A DNA stretch of 64,000 nt from Piliocolobus tephrosceles (Eukaryota; Chordata; Mammalia; Primates; Cercopithecidae): contig NC_045444.1 in NCBI RefSeq assembly GCF_002776525.5, positions 31,974,198 to 32,038,197 on the forward strand, written 5' to 3'. How positions within the stretch are numbered: the first letter of the stretch is position 1; every line of letters starts with the position of its first letter. A program made the position numbers and the translations under genes. This document shows positions 11,766 to 24,500 of this stretch, one piece after another. A model generated the notes under the pieces. That model worked only from the letters and a program-made list of their open reading frames with translations. It was not told the DNA's origin and searched no databases.

Positions 11766-14700
11766 TTGTATAGGTCAGTATTTTTTATTCAAGAGCAAAA
11801 CAAGTCTAATTTTTAATAGCATTATTAATAAATTTCTGTGGACAATTTCCAATAGTGTCTCTGCTCACCATAAACCTTAGACTATCATGAAAGCAATTCT
11901 AAGAGTATCATCTAAATTTCTGATTTTAAAAAAGTTTTTAAATGGCAGTTTTCCATATCATTCCCTTCTCTCTTCTCCCTCTGTCTTATAAAACAGTTGT
12001 AACTGGGATTATATTGATTCATTTCAGGAAAAAAAGTCAGTTACAGGAATATATGTTTACATATTCTGACAGATTGGTTTACCATCTTCAAATATTCTGA
12101 GTGGGCCCTCAATAAATATTTACTGGCCTAAAGGGAATTAAACTTCAACATGATATCTTTCAGCAAGTGAAAAAATCCTGTAAATTTCACAGGGCCACTG
12201 CATATAATGAAGTACCTTATGTAGCCTTAAAGCAATCACTGTAACTATTGCAGAGCCTTCATCTAGATATGAGGATAACAGTTAAGTTTGCTACTAATTT
12301 TCCAAGTTCAAATCCAAGACGGCGTCATTCTCAGCACACCATGTAATTCAGAGGCAGCTTGAACATCTGCAAACCCAGAACAATCCAGATGCTATCAACA
12401 ATCCAAGAGTCATAGATTCCTAAGACTTTATGATCAACAGAGGTCATGGAATGTTTATATTTAACTATATAGAATGTTCAGAATTCCTAATTTTGGAAAT
12501 TTCGTGGGCTTCATATTTAGTCCAAAGAGCTGGGAAAAAACTTTTCATTAAAAATCCTTTTCACTGTTGGAAATTTGAAATGTATTATACAGGAAAGCAA
12601 AGTGATATTTACCTATGTACATGAAGTAATAAAACTGTTGAGATTATTGCTGTTACCAGTAAGTTATTTTCCATTATAACAGAAAGGGCCTATTTTTCTC
12701 CAGTTCACCAAATAACCAAAAGTTTGATCTCTGTAAGACAGAAAAATAAAACAAATGACAGACATTAGGGAGGTGCCTTAGATTCTTTGACTTCAATTTA
12801 AGAAAAAGAATCATTTACAGCCATTGACGAAAATAGCCTAGAGCCCATGTAGTTGTGATTTTGTGGGTGACAATGTCTCTCATTCATCTAACAGCTGAAG
12901 GTTAGCCTCTGAAAATCAGCCACGATTTACCTTAGTCTCAATCTGACAGAAGCCTCCACTGCTTAAAAGGATCCAAATGTGCAGGGCCAATATTTACTTC
13001 TGATGTGCTGAGAGGTGAGAAATTATAAAACCTTTCCAAATAAAAGCAATTCAAATTTTCCAGACATTTATACTCAGCGTTAAACTCTTTATATACGACT
13101 ATCTTCAGCTACCTGAAATTTTATCCTATTAATAAAGGTTAAGCACTTTGACATTTATTTTTCCTGCTCAAGTTTAAATTTACTCAATGAAGTAACATAC
13201 AGATCCATTATAATAAGTATAATAATTATTTCATATAACCTCCTTCTCAGTTAGAAGTTAAAATTTACATTGTAGTAAACTAAATTAGGATAATTAAGAT
13301 ATCACAATAATTGTAAAAACTTGACTAAATACATGCAAAGAAAAAATAACGTGGTATTTTAATTTAATTAAAACATAATATCTACATGAAATATATAATT
13401 CTTTTCAAAACTAGTTATTCTTTCTACTTAAGTACCTCATATCTACAAATGCTTATGAAGATGTCAGATTAACTATAAATCTATAGACTAAAATAAAATT
13501 GTGCCACTGGAAAGTAAAGAAGGGAGAAGTTGCAGTACCTGGTCTCTATTAAACAATTTTCCTTGAATACCTGCCTCCACATGATGATCATGATCATTCA
13601 TTTATTTCTCAGCAAGTAGTCTGGTTTCAGATTCTCAGTTTTGCTCTATATATTTATAAAAGTTTTCAAAAAAGGGAAAGGGAGGTCATGGACTTTTATT
13701 GAGAAGAGATTAAACGTCCCTTCAGTTGGTATACACATAGAAATCCACATTAATTTAGAGACAGATCCATTTATGACATAAGTTGTCAAGTGTTTTCAAA
13801 AATAAGTTTGAGGGTGGAGTAAAGATTAGAAAGACCTCATACTTTACACTAAATGAATGACATGTTTTGTAGTGACAGACCACTATTAACTTCCTTGCTC
13901 CTGTATTGAGAAAGAAACTGCTGGAAATTCAGAAGAATGCTTAAGAAACATTCATAGCCAATACAAACGCAATGAAGTAGGCTGAACATTGAGTGTAGAG
14001 GGAATCTCACGCTTACAAATATCATTGAAACTCCCATTAATCACTGCATCAAAGTAACTAAAGCATTTATGCAGATTTTATTGAAAATAAATCACTTTAT
14101 CATATGCTCAAATGTGGGGAGGATTTTCTCATAGAGATTTCTTCTTGGGCTTCTGTAGTTTTTTTATAGAGTATCTCCTGCCCTCTTTAGTCCAGATTTT
14201 ATAACTACATTTAGGAAAAAGATCTAATTCAACGGCATGATTCTGACTTCAGCTTCTTTCCTTGCTTGGTGAAAATAGGTCATGATTAGCCATTTCTGGC
14301 AGAAACAGTTGACAGGAAATAGGACAGGAAATGATATAATGATTCTAAAATTGTATATTTCCCCTATGCCCTGCTGTTTGGGGAATGACCTTACAGTTAA
14401 CCAGGAAATTGGGAGGAGGTATTGAATCACAAATACTTATGCAACTAAACTCACTTTTTCATCCCTCGGTCCTCTTCATGTAAAGAAATAGATTCAAACT
14501 CTGGAACCGAAAGATATAAAGATAAATTTAGCTGAGTAAATATTTATTCTTCTGATAATTTATATATAGTTCTAGATTTTTGAGTAGACTATTTAAAGCA
14601 TACATTAATATCCAGTTAGCTAACATAAACATAGCATATAAACCACCTAAATATTAAAATAAAAAACTTCTAATGCTTTAATATTTACGGAGTTTAACTA

Positions 14701-16900
14701 TTTTCTCATGGAAATAAAACTTTGATGCTATTTATTATTAAATGCCTAGTCTTTTTATTCGCAGTTAAATCACTATGTTTTAAAACTGCTTTTTAAGATG
14801 TGTTTTTATATGCCATATAATGATAAATTACATTAATATCTGGTCCATTGTTCATTTTTTTTCTAAAATAGACAATATCTCCGAGGTGAAAAATATCCAA
14901 TTAAAAACGACATGCCTAAAACTCACACAAACGCATAAGCACAAGGATATATAAGCATAAAATACAAACTACTTCATTTGAAATTTTACTCAAATACAAT
15001 GTTAATAATTCCATTTATACTTTTTCTTTTGTTTAAAGTTACCTTATATCTTTAAAAATAGATCTCCAATTCAGGACCTTCCTAAGACAATTTATAGCTC
15101 TACAAACAGAAAGTACAAAATCCATCACAGGAAGTCCAATTTTCACAGTGTGAAATAAACCTTTTTTTGTGTTACTCCAGCATGTTATTAAGTCTTTTAA
15201 TATTTTAAAATACTTAACTATTTGGTTTACATTCCCTTAGTCATTAACTTCAACCCGTTTTAAATTTATGTCACTGGAGGATCGAGAGTAACAAAGCTGT
15301 ACAAATTTAACAATTAGCCTTACTATGTAATTGCTTAGAATAAACATCCTGATTAGTTAAATCACTATTAAATTTTAATCAATGTGAGTGGGTGTTTCTA
15401 TTTTTGATTAGGGAATCCACATAGATTGTCTGAGAGACTCCTTTTTTACTTGAAGTTGATATGTTTCCTCTCTTCATATTATGCCTAATGGATTCCATCT
15501 CAATCTCATATAATGCACTATTAGTGAACAGTCAAAGACATTTTTCTTTAATATGATCTTTCTTTTCATGACATTAATGACATATTTTTCTCTTCTGAAT
15601 TTATTTATCTTACTCTTTAAATAAATAAAGATGTTTATAGATATTAAAATGTGACAGTTTGTTAGAATAGTATTTTAACAAACAGAATTTGGCTTCATGC
15701 AAATATTTGGGGTTATTTTAAGGGGAAAAGTGTTATTATTTATTTTAAAAGAGTAATGCTAATTATTTGGAAGATAAAATTAAGTGGAAAAAAAATGCTG
15801 TGATTTTACCCACATAAAATACCATATAAGAACCTAAGATGATAATATCTAACAGTCCCAAAAAATTCAAAAAGCAAGTGATTTTTTTCAGTAAGATTCA
15901 TTTAATTAAATGTGCTTATGAGTTTACTTTTTTGGTTGGTTTAACAATTCTTTCAGAAACAAACAGTCAATATAAAATAACATTCTCTATGTTTTATATT
16001 CTGCAGAAGTCTTTTCTGTGTATTTCTTTAATGAATGCTTTTGAAGTCTTTCAGGTGTTTTCAGTTGAATAACCCATTTCCTATACATTCTCTTATACCA
16101 TCATTGTGAGAGCATTATTTCTGAAGTCAAATGTTCAGAACTACTGGACATTTTTTAGCAATCTCTGCTAATTCAATATAGTCTATCAGGGGACAGGTAG
16201 AATGGCTTTTGGAGTAGCAGTCTCTATTACAAATACAATCAATTCTGTGAAACAACAGGTTTCATTTTTTTCAGAAATGTCTTTGGTTAAAAGGCTAAAA
16301 CAAAATAATACATACACAAACATTGCATTTATGAAAATGAATAAAATACTTTCTCTCAATCACAGAAATCATATTTTCTAAATGCAGTCTTTGCATTTTC
16401 TTTGCCTTTTATAACCCAGCCAGTTCTGAGTATGGCGTTACTTTGAAACTTAACAAAATAATGCACTGTTGCAATGGCATTCTGCTCCTTTGTTGCTCAA
16501 TGTACAGTTTGTGTTCAATAATTTCCATTTAGCCTCTTTTCCTGAATTAAATAATTATTCTTCTCTTTGAGAAATTACAACTTTAATATGTGACTGTGTA
16601 AATCGTCAGATAACTAAATGTAGTTCCACTGTTATTTACCATTTCCAGAAACATTTTCATGGTAACAGTACAGACCTCATTTTTTAAAAAACGGGTGACA
16701 AAGATGTAAAATTGTATTATTTACTAAAGTTAAGGACAAATTTAAATGTGTCTTTTGCTTTTCATTTGGATCGTTAAATGGTTAATCCTAACAAGCATGG
16801 GGGGAAGGAAAAGAAATTAACTAAAGTAAGGCCCTTGTGATACAATGACACTTGCTCTATGCTCTTGCAGAGAAAAAACATGATGATAAAACAGCACAAA
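11766..16900. other. AT-rich unique DNA; no gene or transposon recognised
   Basis: About 5 kb of AT-rich sequence. The longest open frames are under 80 codons and lack any feature of coding DNA. A 14-bp perfect palindrome built on GATCATGATC lies at 13584-13597. A weak L2/MIR-like phrase ('ctcaataaatattta') lies near 12108. I found no RNA gene. Confidence 0.5.
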
Positions 16901-17200
16901 GTGGAGTGTTATGAATTTTATTAATGACTAGAAGACAGTGTGCAAAACATCAAAGGTCTATGGAAAAGATTAATGACCCCGTGTGAGACTGTTTAATTAC
17001 CTCCAGCTAATTAGATTCTTGACCAAATTTTTAATATCTGCATTCCTTCTACAGCCTAATTGAGATTCCACGTTATTTATCAATCTTTCAAAAAGCCCTT
17101 AGTGGGCTGCTTTTTTAGTTTTTCCCTTTGCACTTTGACTCCATTTATGGTCAATTATTAAATAAATAGCAAAGTAACTATTCCCCACAAATTGTATATG
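16900..17200. promoter_or_regulatory. Candidate conserved non-coding element with homeodomain motifs
   Basis: Within non-repetitive DNA there are two TAATTA sites 14 bp apart (16994-16999 and 17008-17013), a TAATTG at 17057-17062, a TCF/LEF-like ATCAAAGG at 16949-16956 and a Hox/Cdx-like TTTATGG near 17144. Clusters of these motifs are common in developmental enhancers. In AT-rich DNA individual TAATTA matches are cheap, so this is an inference to be tested by cross-species alignment. Confidence 0.3.
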
Positions 17201-17469
17201 CGGAACACTTTATGCCTGTTTATTTTGACTAGGAGACTATCATTGGCATCTTTTATACATAATGAAACACTCCAACTAATAAACTGACTAACTCCACTGT
17301 AAACAATGTGGATAATATTTTTGTTATCTGGGCTGTGCTCAGGAACTACTCATGCGGTTTCTGTAAATTAGCCTTTGCAATAGTCAGTTAATCTTTATTT
17401 CAGTTTACCTTGGTTGGGGACCAGAGACTCACGGAATGTTGTCATACAAACTAAAGAGGACAACTCAAT

Positions 17470-17520
17470 CAATTCTTTCTTTCTCTTTTTCTTCTCTTTT
17501 CTTTCTTTCTTTTTTTTTAG
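17470..17520 (+). repeat. Pyrimidine-rich (TTTC/CTTT) tract
   Basis: A C/T-only stretch of irregular CTTT units ending in a T-run. It is followed by AG, so it superficially resembles a splice acceptor, but no exon is evident downstream. Confidence 0.8.
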
Positions 17521-17599
17521 AGTTAGATTTTCTTTTAGTGTCCAGAAAGTGCTAATTGTATCACAATTTGCATTAACAAATATCAAGATATCAAGCAAC

Positions 17600-17646
17600 T
17601 ATATATATTATATATATGCTATATTTGGTATTTATATATATTTATA
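17600..17646. repeat. (TA)n low-complexity tract
   Basis: Imperfect TATATA repeats around a short ATGC interruption, continuing into TTTATATATATTTATA. It is a simple repeat only. Confidence 0.8.
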
Positions 17647-20600
17647 TCACAGATATTTCTGAAGGAGAAATATTTGAGATAGTACCTCAATGAAGGAAAA
17701 GAACATTGTTGTGGAAAACTCACTAATCACCTAGAAAACGGTAGTGACATGGATTGTCTTTGATGTACACGCAACAAAACAGGAAGTCCAAACTCAGCAG
17801 CAGCCAGCTGAGTTATATTTGTCTTGGCATCTTTGTTTTCTGGATGATGCATAAAGTCTTCTCTTTAAATTTATGTATTTTATAAGATAAATGCACTAGC
17901 ATGACAGAACAAATATTATTCTATAATCTGTATACTTACAGAATCAATGAAAGAAAAGAAAAACTGTAGCAATACAAGCACATTGATCATGTTAACACAT
18001 GACAGCCTGTGAATCTAACAATGTAATTCTATTGAAGGATTACAGGTATATTTCACCTTTGATTATAAAATCTGGAAAATATATATTGGGCTTGATAAAA
18101 CTCTTAATAATGATTGTCTTCTATGTGTTTCTCAGTATGTTTTATATTTAAGAGGAAAGAAAAAAATAGAAAAAAAGTCATTAATTTAGCCAACATTTAT
18201 AAATAGGATGGAGTTATTTTCACTAGTTATTTCATAAGAGTTGTAACTTTTCCACCATAACATATTTAAGCATAGCCAGAAGAATCACTCAACATTTCTA
18301 TTCTTACACTTAGTATCTGATACGGTCCTTGTGCTTCAATGTTTTGTTGATTTATAGTGCTGATCATCTTTAGAATAAATAATAATAACAATGACAAGAT
18401 AATTGCTAAGGTCACTCCAAAAGTTCTATGATTTCAAAAGGTTCTTACACCTGTACATCTCAGATACTTCCTTCAAAATAGCAAATTTTATACCAACAAA
18501 GTCGAGAAACTCATAGTAAGCCTTCACGTTAGGTCTGCTTTATACTCACATAAAAATTCATTTTTAGATACCATTAATATTGATAATAAAATGTAGAGCA
18601 CTAACCCTCCGTGAAATCTCATGGAAGTGAAAATAAAATCAGGGAAATTGTCATGCTTTTCTGGAGTGACAAAACTTGAGAAAGTCCAAAGAGGATGCAG
18701 TGCATGACCAAAGTAGCATGGGGCAGAGTTAATCTCCCCACTGCACCTGAGAGAGATATAAGATCTAAGACCAGGTCCAAACCAAGAGCGGTCAGACAAA
18801 AGGTCAATTACATCGGTCGAATCTCTGAACCCCAGCAGATCTTCACTTCTGAGGCATAGATATCTATATTTTTACATAAGATCTTATTTTTCTGGCAAAA
18901 GACAAACAAGAAAGGAGTAGATGGCATTTTTATCTGTTAATGTAAAAAATGACTGCAGGAGGGGCAAAACTTTAGTCATATCAGTCATTTTACACCTTTA
19001 CATAAATGAAATTTCCAGATTCTTCAGAGCAAGTTTGGATGGGAGGAAGGCAGCATGAGAAGACTGGACACCAAAATTCAAAACGTGGGAAGCAGAGCAA
19101 TAGGATGCAGTACAGGAAGTACAAAAGTAAACCTTGATTTCTTCTTTATAACTTTGACTAAGGCTGACCCAATGACTACCTCACGGCAGTATTCAGTTAT
19201 TGCAAAGGAAAGTTATATAATTGCACAATGCCTCATGCAAATTGCTTAGTTTTTTACATACGGATCAGATGATTTGGTCAGGAACTTCCAGGAAGTATTA
19301 GACCAATAGAGAAACCTCAGAACAACCCCACACTCTAGATCTGGCCTTAGCTAACAGTATTCATTTATTCTTTTAGTCCATACACTCATTTACTTGTTTT
19401 AAACGAGCATGTTGTGAATGCCAACTATATGTGTGATGGCAAATAATGATGAATCATCCATGGCTCCTGTCTTCCAGGAGTTTGCCATGTAGCATGTCCT
19501 CATGTAGTATCTACATAATTGAACAGACCTTATGGGTTCAGTCTACTATAAAATCTACATCCAAAAGAAATGCACAGGAATACTTACTGAAAGTGAGAAC
19601 TTTCTTTTCCCAAAAATCCATGCACTACCAGGAATTCGTATTTATATGTTTGGCCTTAGATTCATATTTTGTTCCATTCATCACTGAGATTTTTTATCTT
19701 TAATATCATGGCAATTTAAAGATCATGAAATTTTTCTACCATCAGCAATATTCAGATCATTTTGACATGACAATGAGGATAAAGATTCCCCCTTCCTCAA
19801 TTCTACATCTACCTGAAGCAACCCCATGGAGTACCTCACTAAATCAGAGACATTATCTGAGTCAACTTCCAGATCATTAGAGAATACATTTCACAGCATC
19901 CTTCGTAGGTTTTCCTTTCAGAACATTACCTCCCAAGAGCCACCTCTGGTTACATTTTGACATAGTGTTAGTTGTAATGCTGCCATTCATGTTTTTTACA
20001 CTGCAGCAATTATTTTAACAAACGTTCTAAATTTCTTCACATAATTGTTATGATTTTAACTTTATATAATTAAATTCTCAGTAACTGAAGTACTTATGTG
20101 GGAATAATATATCTCCATTTTTCTAGCTGCCATGCTTTTTTTCCATACTAAATCACTCAACAATATGAGAATGCTAGTAAGAATATTTTTTCTATCATTT
20201 AGCACAAAATATAAAAACTGAGCTTATCAGTGAGACCATTGAAGCAGGAAATTTCAGGATAACAAGTACTCTCTTTAACTGTAGGCATAAACATGGATTG
20301 CATTGTGTAATTATTCAATAGAAAACACGAACCTGAAAATTTGTATACTTTTTGGTTAAATATTTCCCACTAAAAAGATTCAACATGAAGAAGAACAACA
20401 ACAACACAGAAAAAGGCACAGATATTTATTCCTTCCTTATAGGACAAAGCATTGATTACACTGACATCAAAACTGTGGAAATGTTTATTTCTAAATAGTA
20501 TAATGGTCTGTTACAAAGTTTTTTAAAGATTCTAAAATACTATATAATGATGAGAAATTATTATATTTATCATGATAAAAATGTATACAAAATAATAACT

Positions 20601-21244
20601 AACCATAATTCTATATATCAAAAATATACGTAAAATATGCTCACCTAGAAGTCTATATTTTTATTTGTCTTTGAGGAAAAAAATATTTCAAAAGAGTATG
20701 CATAAAATAAAGCCACTTCTTTAAAAATACTTAAATATAACTTGCTATTACATTTTAAATCTCATTATATGTTTTTAATTCATAAGAAAAACCTGCAAAC
20801 TATACAAGCTATTGAAATTTATTAATTCTATGAATCAAATGTTGAGAAATATTTATTTTTAGCATAAGTTACTATAATATTTGAACTGCTTGCTTAAGCA
20901 TCTATTTTGTAATAAAAATACATATTTATGGGTAGAAAAATTAAAACTCATTGCCATAAGCCTGAAAACATAGAACAATAAAATGTTACAGAAGATGTAT
21001 ATGTGTATCTTATTATTTTTCATTATTTTTCAAACTATTTAACCTAACCATATTATTTCATAATTGCAAAAATACAAATTTTAATTAAAATGAAATTTTC
21101 TATAAACAAGCCAAACAGATTTATGAATTAAAATCTAACTTCAGATGAAATGCAAAAGTAAAAAATAATAATAATAAACCACATATTCATCAATGCCTTA
21201 AATATGATGCTAATATAAAATAAAGATTTTATTTGTGATACTGG
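17647..21244. other. Unique AT-rich sequence; no gene recognised
   Basis: No transposon I can name and no coding evidence. The - strand frame at 18524-18799 (91 codons) and other short frames show no domain. I cannot exclude ancient unrecognisable repeats. Confidence 0.5.
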
Positions 21245-21254
21245 TATATATTAC

Positions 21255-21256
21255 AT

Positions 21257-21295
<39 letters not shown>

Positions 21296-21575
21296 TTTTT
21301 GTGACAGAGTCTGGCTCTGTCACCCAGACTGCAGTACAGTGGTGTTATCTCAGCTCACTATGGCCTCCACCTCCCAGTTCAAGCAATTCTCCTGCCTCAG
21401 CCTCCTGAGTAGCTGGGACTAAAGGTGCCCACCACTGTGCCCAGCTAATTTTTGTATTTTTTTTTTAGTAGAGATGGGGTTTCATCATGTTGGCCAGGCT
21501 GGTCTCAAACTCCTGACCTCAAGTGATCCGCCCAAAGTGCTGGGATTACAGGCATGAGCCACTCTGCTCATCCTC
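21255..21575 (-). mobile_element. Alu SINE, antisense, with (AAAT)n tail and internal deletion
   Basis: Reverse-oriented Alu. The tail complement has become a TTTA array (21256-21299), followed by both monomers. Relative to Alu consensus about 14 bp is missing in the left monomer, where 'gtgatccgccc' joins directly to 'aaagtgctggg'. The flanking direct repeat 'tatattac' (21247-21254 and 21576-21583) is the target duplication. Confidence 0.95.
21256..21299. repeat. (TTTA)n tetranucleotide microsatellite from Alu tail
   Basis: About eleven TTTA units forming the A-tail of the adjacent Alu on the opposite strand. This is the usual route by which Alu tails seed microsatellites. Confidence 0.95.
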
Positions 21576-21583
21576 TATATTAC

Positions 21584-24500
21584 TTTTAACTATCCCATAC
21601 CATTAAATTTTGCACTAGTAAAATCTCAGTCAATCATATTTGGAAAGATGTGCTTATGGATGTAAGAGGCAGATAATTTTAGATCTTTCTTTTTCAAGAC
21701 TTGGTAGAACTGACATCACGTTGAATATAAATTACTCCTAAAATGTGAAGTGCTCTAGTAGTTTTAAATTGCTCTAGATCATGCTTGTTCAACTTCTCAA
21801 TTATTCCTATATTTTCTGTAAATCAAATATATGTAAAACAGTAAAATGTACACTTGCAATAGATAAGTTATTAAATCTAGATCACCAGGTTGTTGACACG
21901 TTCAAGGACTTAAAAGGAAGAGTATGAGTAATATTCCAGGTTTTCACTGGTAGTTACATTATATAAAGCAAATCTTCTATTCTATACATAGACAAAACAC
22001 AAACCTTAATCAATAGAGACTTCATAAAATGCACGTTAGTTGTTTTATACTATCTGTTCTCCAGTTTAGATAATTGATGCTACCTGTAGCCTAAACCATT
22101 AACCTCTCAACCTCAGCAAATTGAGGTTTCCTAGCAAAAACCACGCTACCGAAAGGAAGCCACATTTCCAGAAGGACAGAGAGAGCAGTTTGTTAATCAA
22201 GAGAGACTGCACCACACTGCATTTGAGAACTCATGAAAAATTGTGGTGGCGTTTTGTTTTCTTTCGAAAACAGCTTCTTATAAGCTCCTAAATGGACTCT
22301 CCTTATCCCCAGTCATGAAAAACAGCAGTGTTTCCAACTTTTCACCTTTCAACCAATGTGTCCCTGTAGTATTCACAGTACTATGAAAGAGATTCTTGAC
22401 AATGTCACTGCAGACCACCCCAGAAGTGGAGTCCTGCCAATGTAAACCATTATTACGGTACTGACCGCTCGTCTCATGCTGTGAGGTCATTCAGAAACTT
22501 CCCCTGCTTCCCTATTGCTCACACTGTCTCTGAAGAGTGACATCCTCCCTTGAACCATAGACAGTGAGGCAAGCCCCCTGCTATTGATTCCCATCCAGAT
22601 TGCTATGGACAACATCCACACTTTGATGCTACTCAATGGACTTTCTTTCTTTGGAGGGAGAATCAAAGAACATTCAAAGAAAAAAAACAACTTGGCGATG
22701 ACACAGAAATGTTCACAAACTGATGCAGTCTTTGCTGTGGAATTTTCCTCACATCCAAAGCTTATAACAAGCAATGAAGCTCCTTGAGCATAATTATTTA
22801 ATCATAAAAGCACCAAATAATATAAGAGCTATGTTTTTGCCAGAATCACATTTAACTTTTGGGGAAAAAAAATGATTTGGATGCAAATTTAGTTTTCAGT
22901 TACTGACATCGGAGGACTTAAATGAAATGGATTGTAAGACATGGTGAGTATTAGTTAATATTAAATAACTGACCTGTCACACACAATTTGTATGGAGTGC
23001 ACAGAAAGTTGAGGTTGCTATATTTTGAGAAATTTCTATGCAAAAGTAAGAGAACATGAAATAAGCATTCAGTGCTGCTAAGGATCAACTTGTCTAACCA
23101 TTTTTTTTCTTAAAATACCTCTCATGCATTAGACATTTTCATACACTTGCCCAGATCGTGCCAGGTTGCCCTTATGAAGACAGGGAAAGATAATATACTT
23201 TCAGTCTTTAATAAAAGTGCCTTTTCCCTCTGACAGATTGGAGAACCTATTCCTTTATGTTCCTATCTTATGCCTTTGCGTTTTCATTGCCTTTCATTAA
23301 ATGTTAGTACAGAGCCAAGAATGAAAAATTATCCACTTCATTCATTTACCAGGAAACCAACTGAATTTAGGCTCAGCAGCACTTTACATTCCATCCAGAG
23401 TGGATAGCCGCCATGGCTCTGGATGAAAGGATATATAATCAGGAGAAGGAAAATGTTGTGTTCTCGTCCTCTTGGAAATAAATCACTCTATAGAAAAAGA
23501 GGCAAAGTATAAAAAGATAAGTCCCAAATAATGGGAAGGATTTTGGTATAAATAATTGACAATTATTCCTGTCTAAAATTGGAGAAGAATTCACAGAGGA
23601 GCTTACATACAAAAAGGACTTTAATGGAAAAGTAAGAGTTCTCTAAATGGAGGAAGTGGAAGTCGGTGTTTCAGGGTGGAGACACAGATAACAGCGCATG
23701 CTAAGGTACAAAGCCATGGAGAAAAAGCGTAGCAGGCTTTGGCTGGAAGTGATGCAGTGATGTGTTCATAAATATTTAACAACTGGCTCTCTGGAAATAA
23801 ACAAAAACAGCAACATAATGTCAGTGAGTGCAGAGTTTGGAAAAGATACACAACAGGGGCTGTCATGAACCAGTATGACTAGCTCCTGCACACTACAGGT
23901 GTTGGGAAACATGGTAGCAGGCTCACCACTTTCTTAAATAAAAGATACAAAGTAATTGAACCTTTATGAAAATGCTTAATTTCATCAAGCAGTAATTCTA
24001 AACTTTACCTTTTTTTTTTTTTTTTTGGCCTAGAAGTCTTCAAATATAAAATGTGTTTTGTTACCCTGTCATTTACAATTGTGTTGCGTTTAACAATATA
24101 TCTACTCTGCTCTGGGCTGATGAAAAGATAATGAAGCTTGTTAGAATACTTTGTTAAGTAAGAGTTACTAAAACCCTCACTGAGGTCAAAAGATTCTAAG
24201 ACAGGTTTCTGATAGCTGTTGTAAGGCTTTATTTCCAGATTCAAAATTGGTATTTGAAGGGTTGAGATGGCTAAACTATTAATTCCCAGATACATGAAAT
24301 TACAATATATGGATGTCAGTATTATTTTTCTGGTTTACACTATAAAATATCAGCTAGTTCATTTATACTAGAAAGAAGAAGCAAAAGCAACAACAAAAAA
24401 AGTATTTCATTATTCTACTAATAGAAAACAAATCCAGCAAATGTTTGTAATTAAATTGACTGCAAATAAGTTAATTGTGATTAAAATAATTGTAAGTAAG

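Noticed and set aside
13584..13597. 14-bp perfect palindrome (GATCATGATC core)
   Set aside because: A short loopless palindrome in AT-rich DNA is expected by chance. No repeat or motif context.
17470..17522. Polypyrimidine tract followed by AG, resembling a splice acceptor
   Set aside because: No downstream exon-like open frame, donor site or branchpoint context. It is better explained as a CTTT low-complexity tract.
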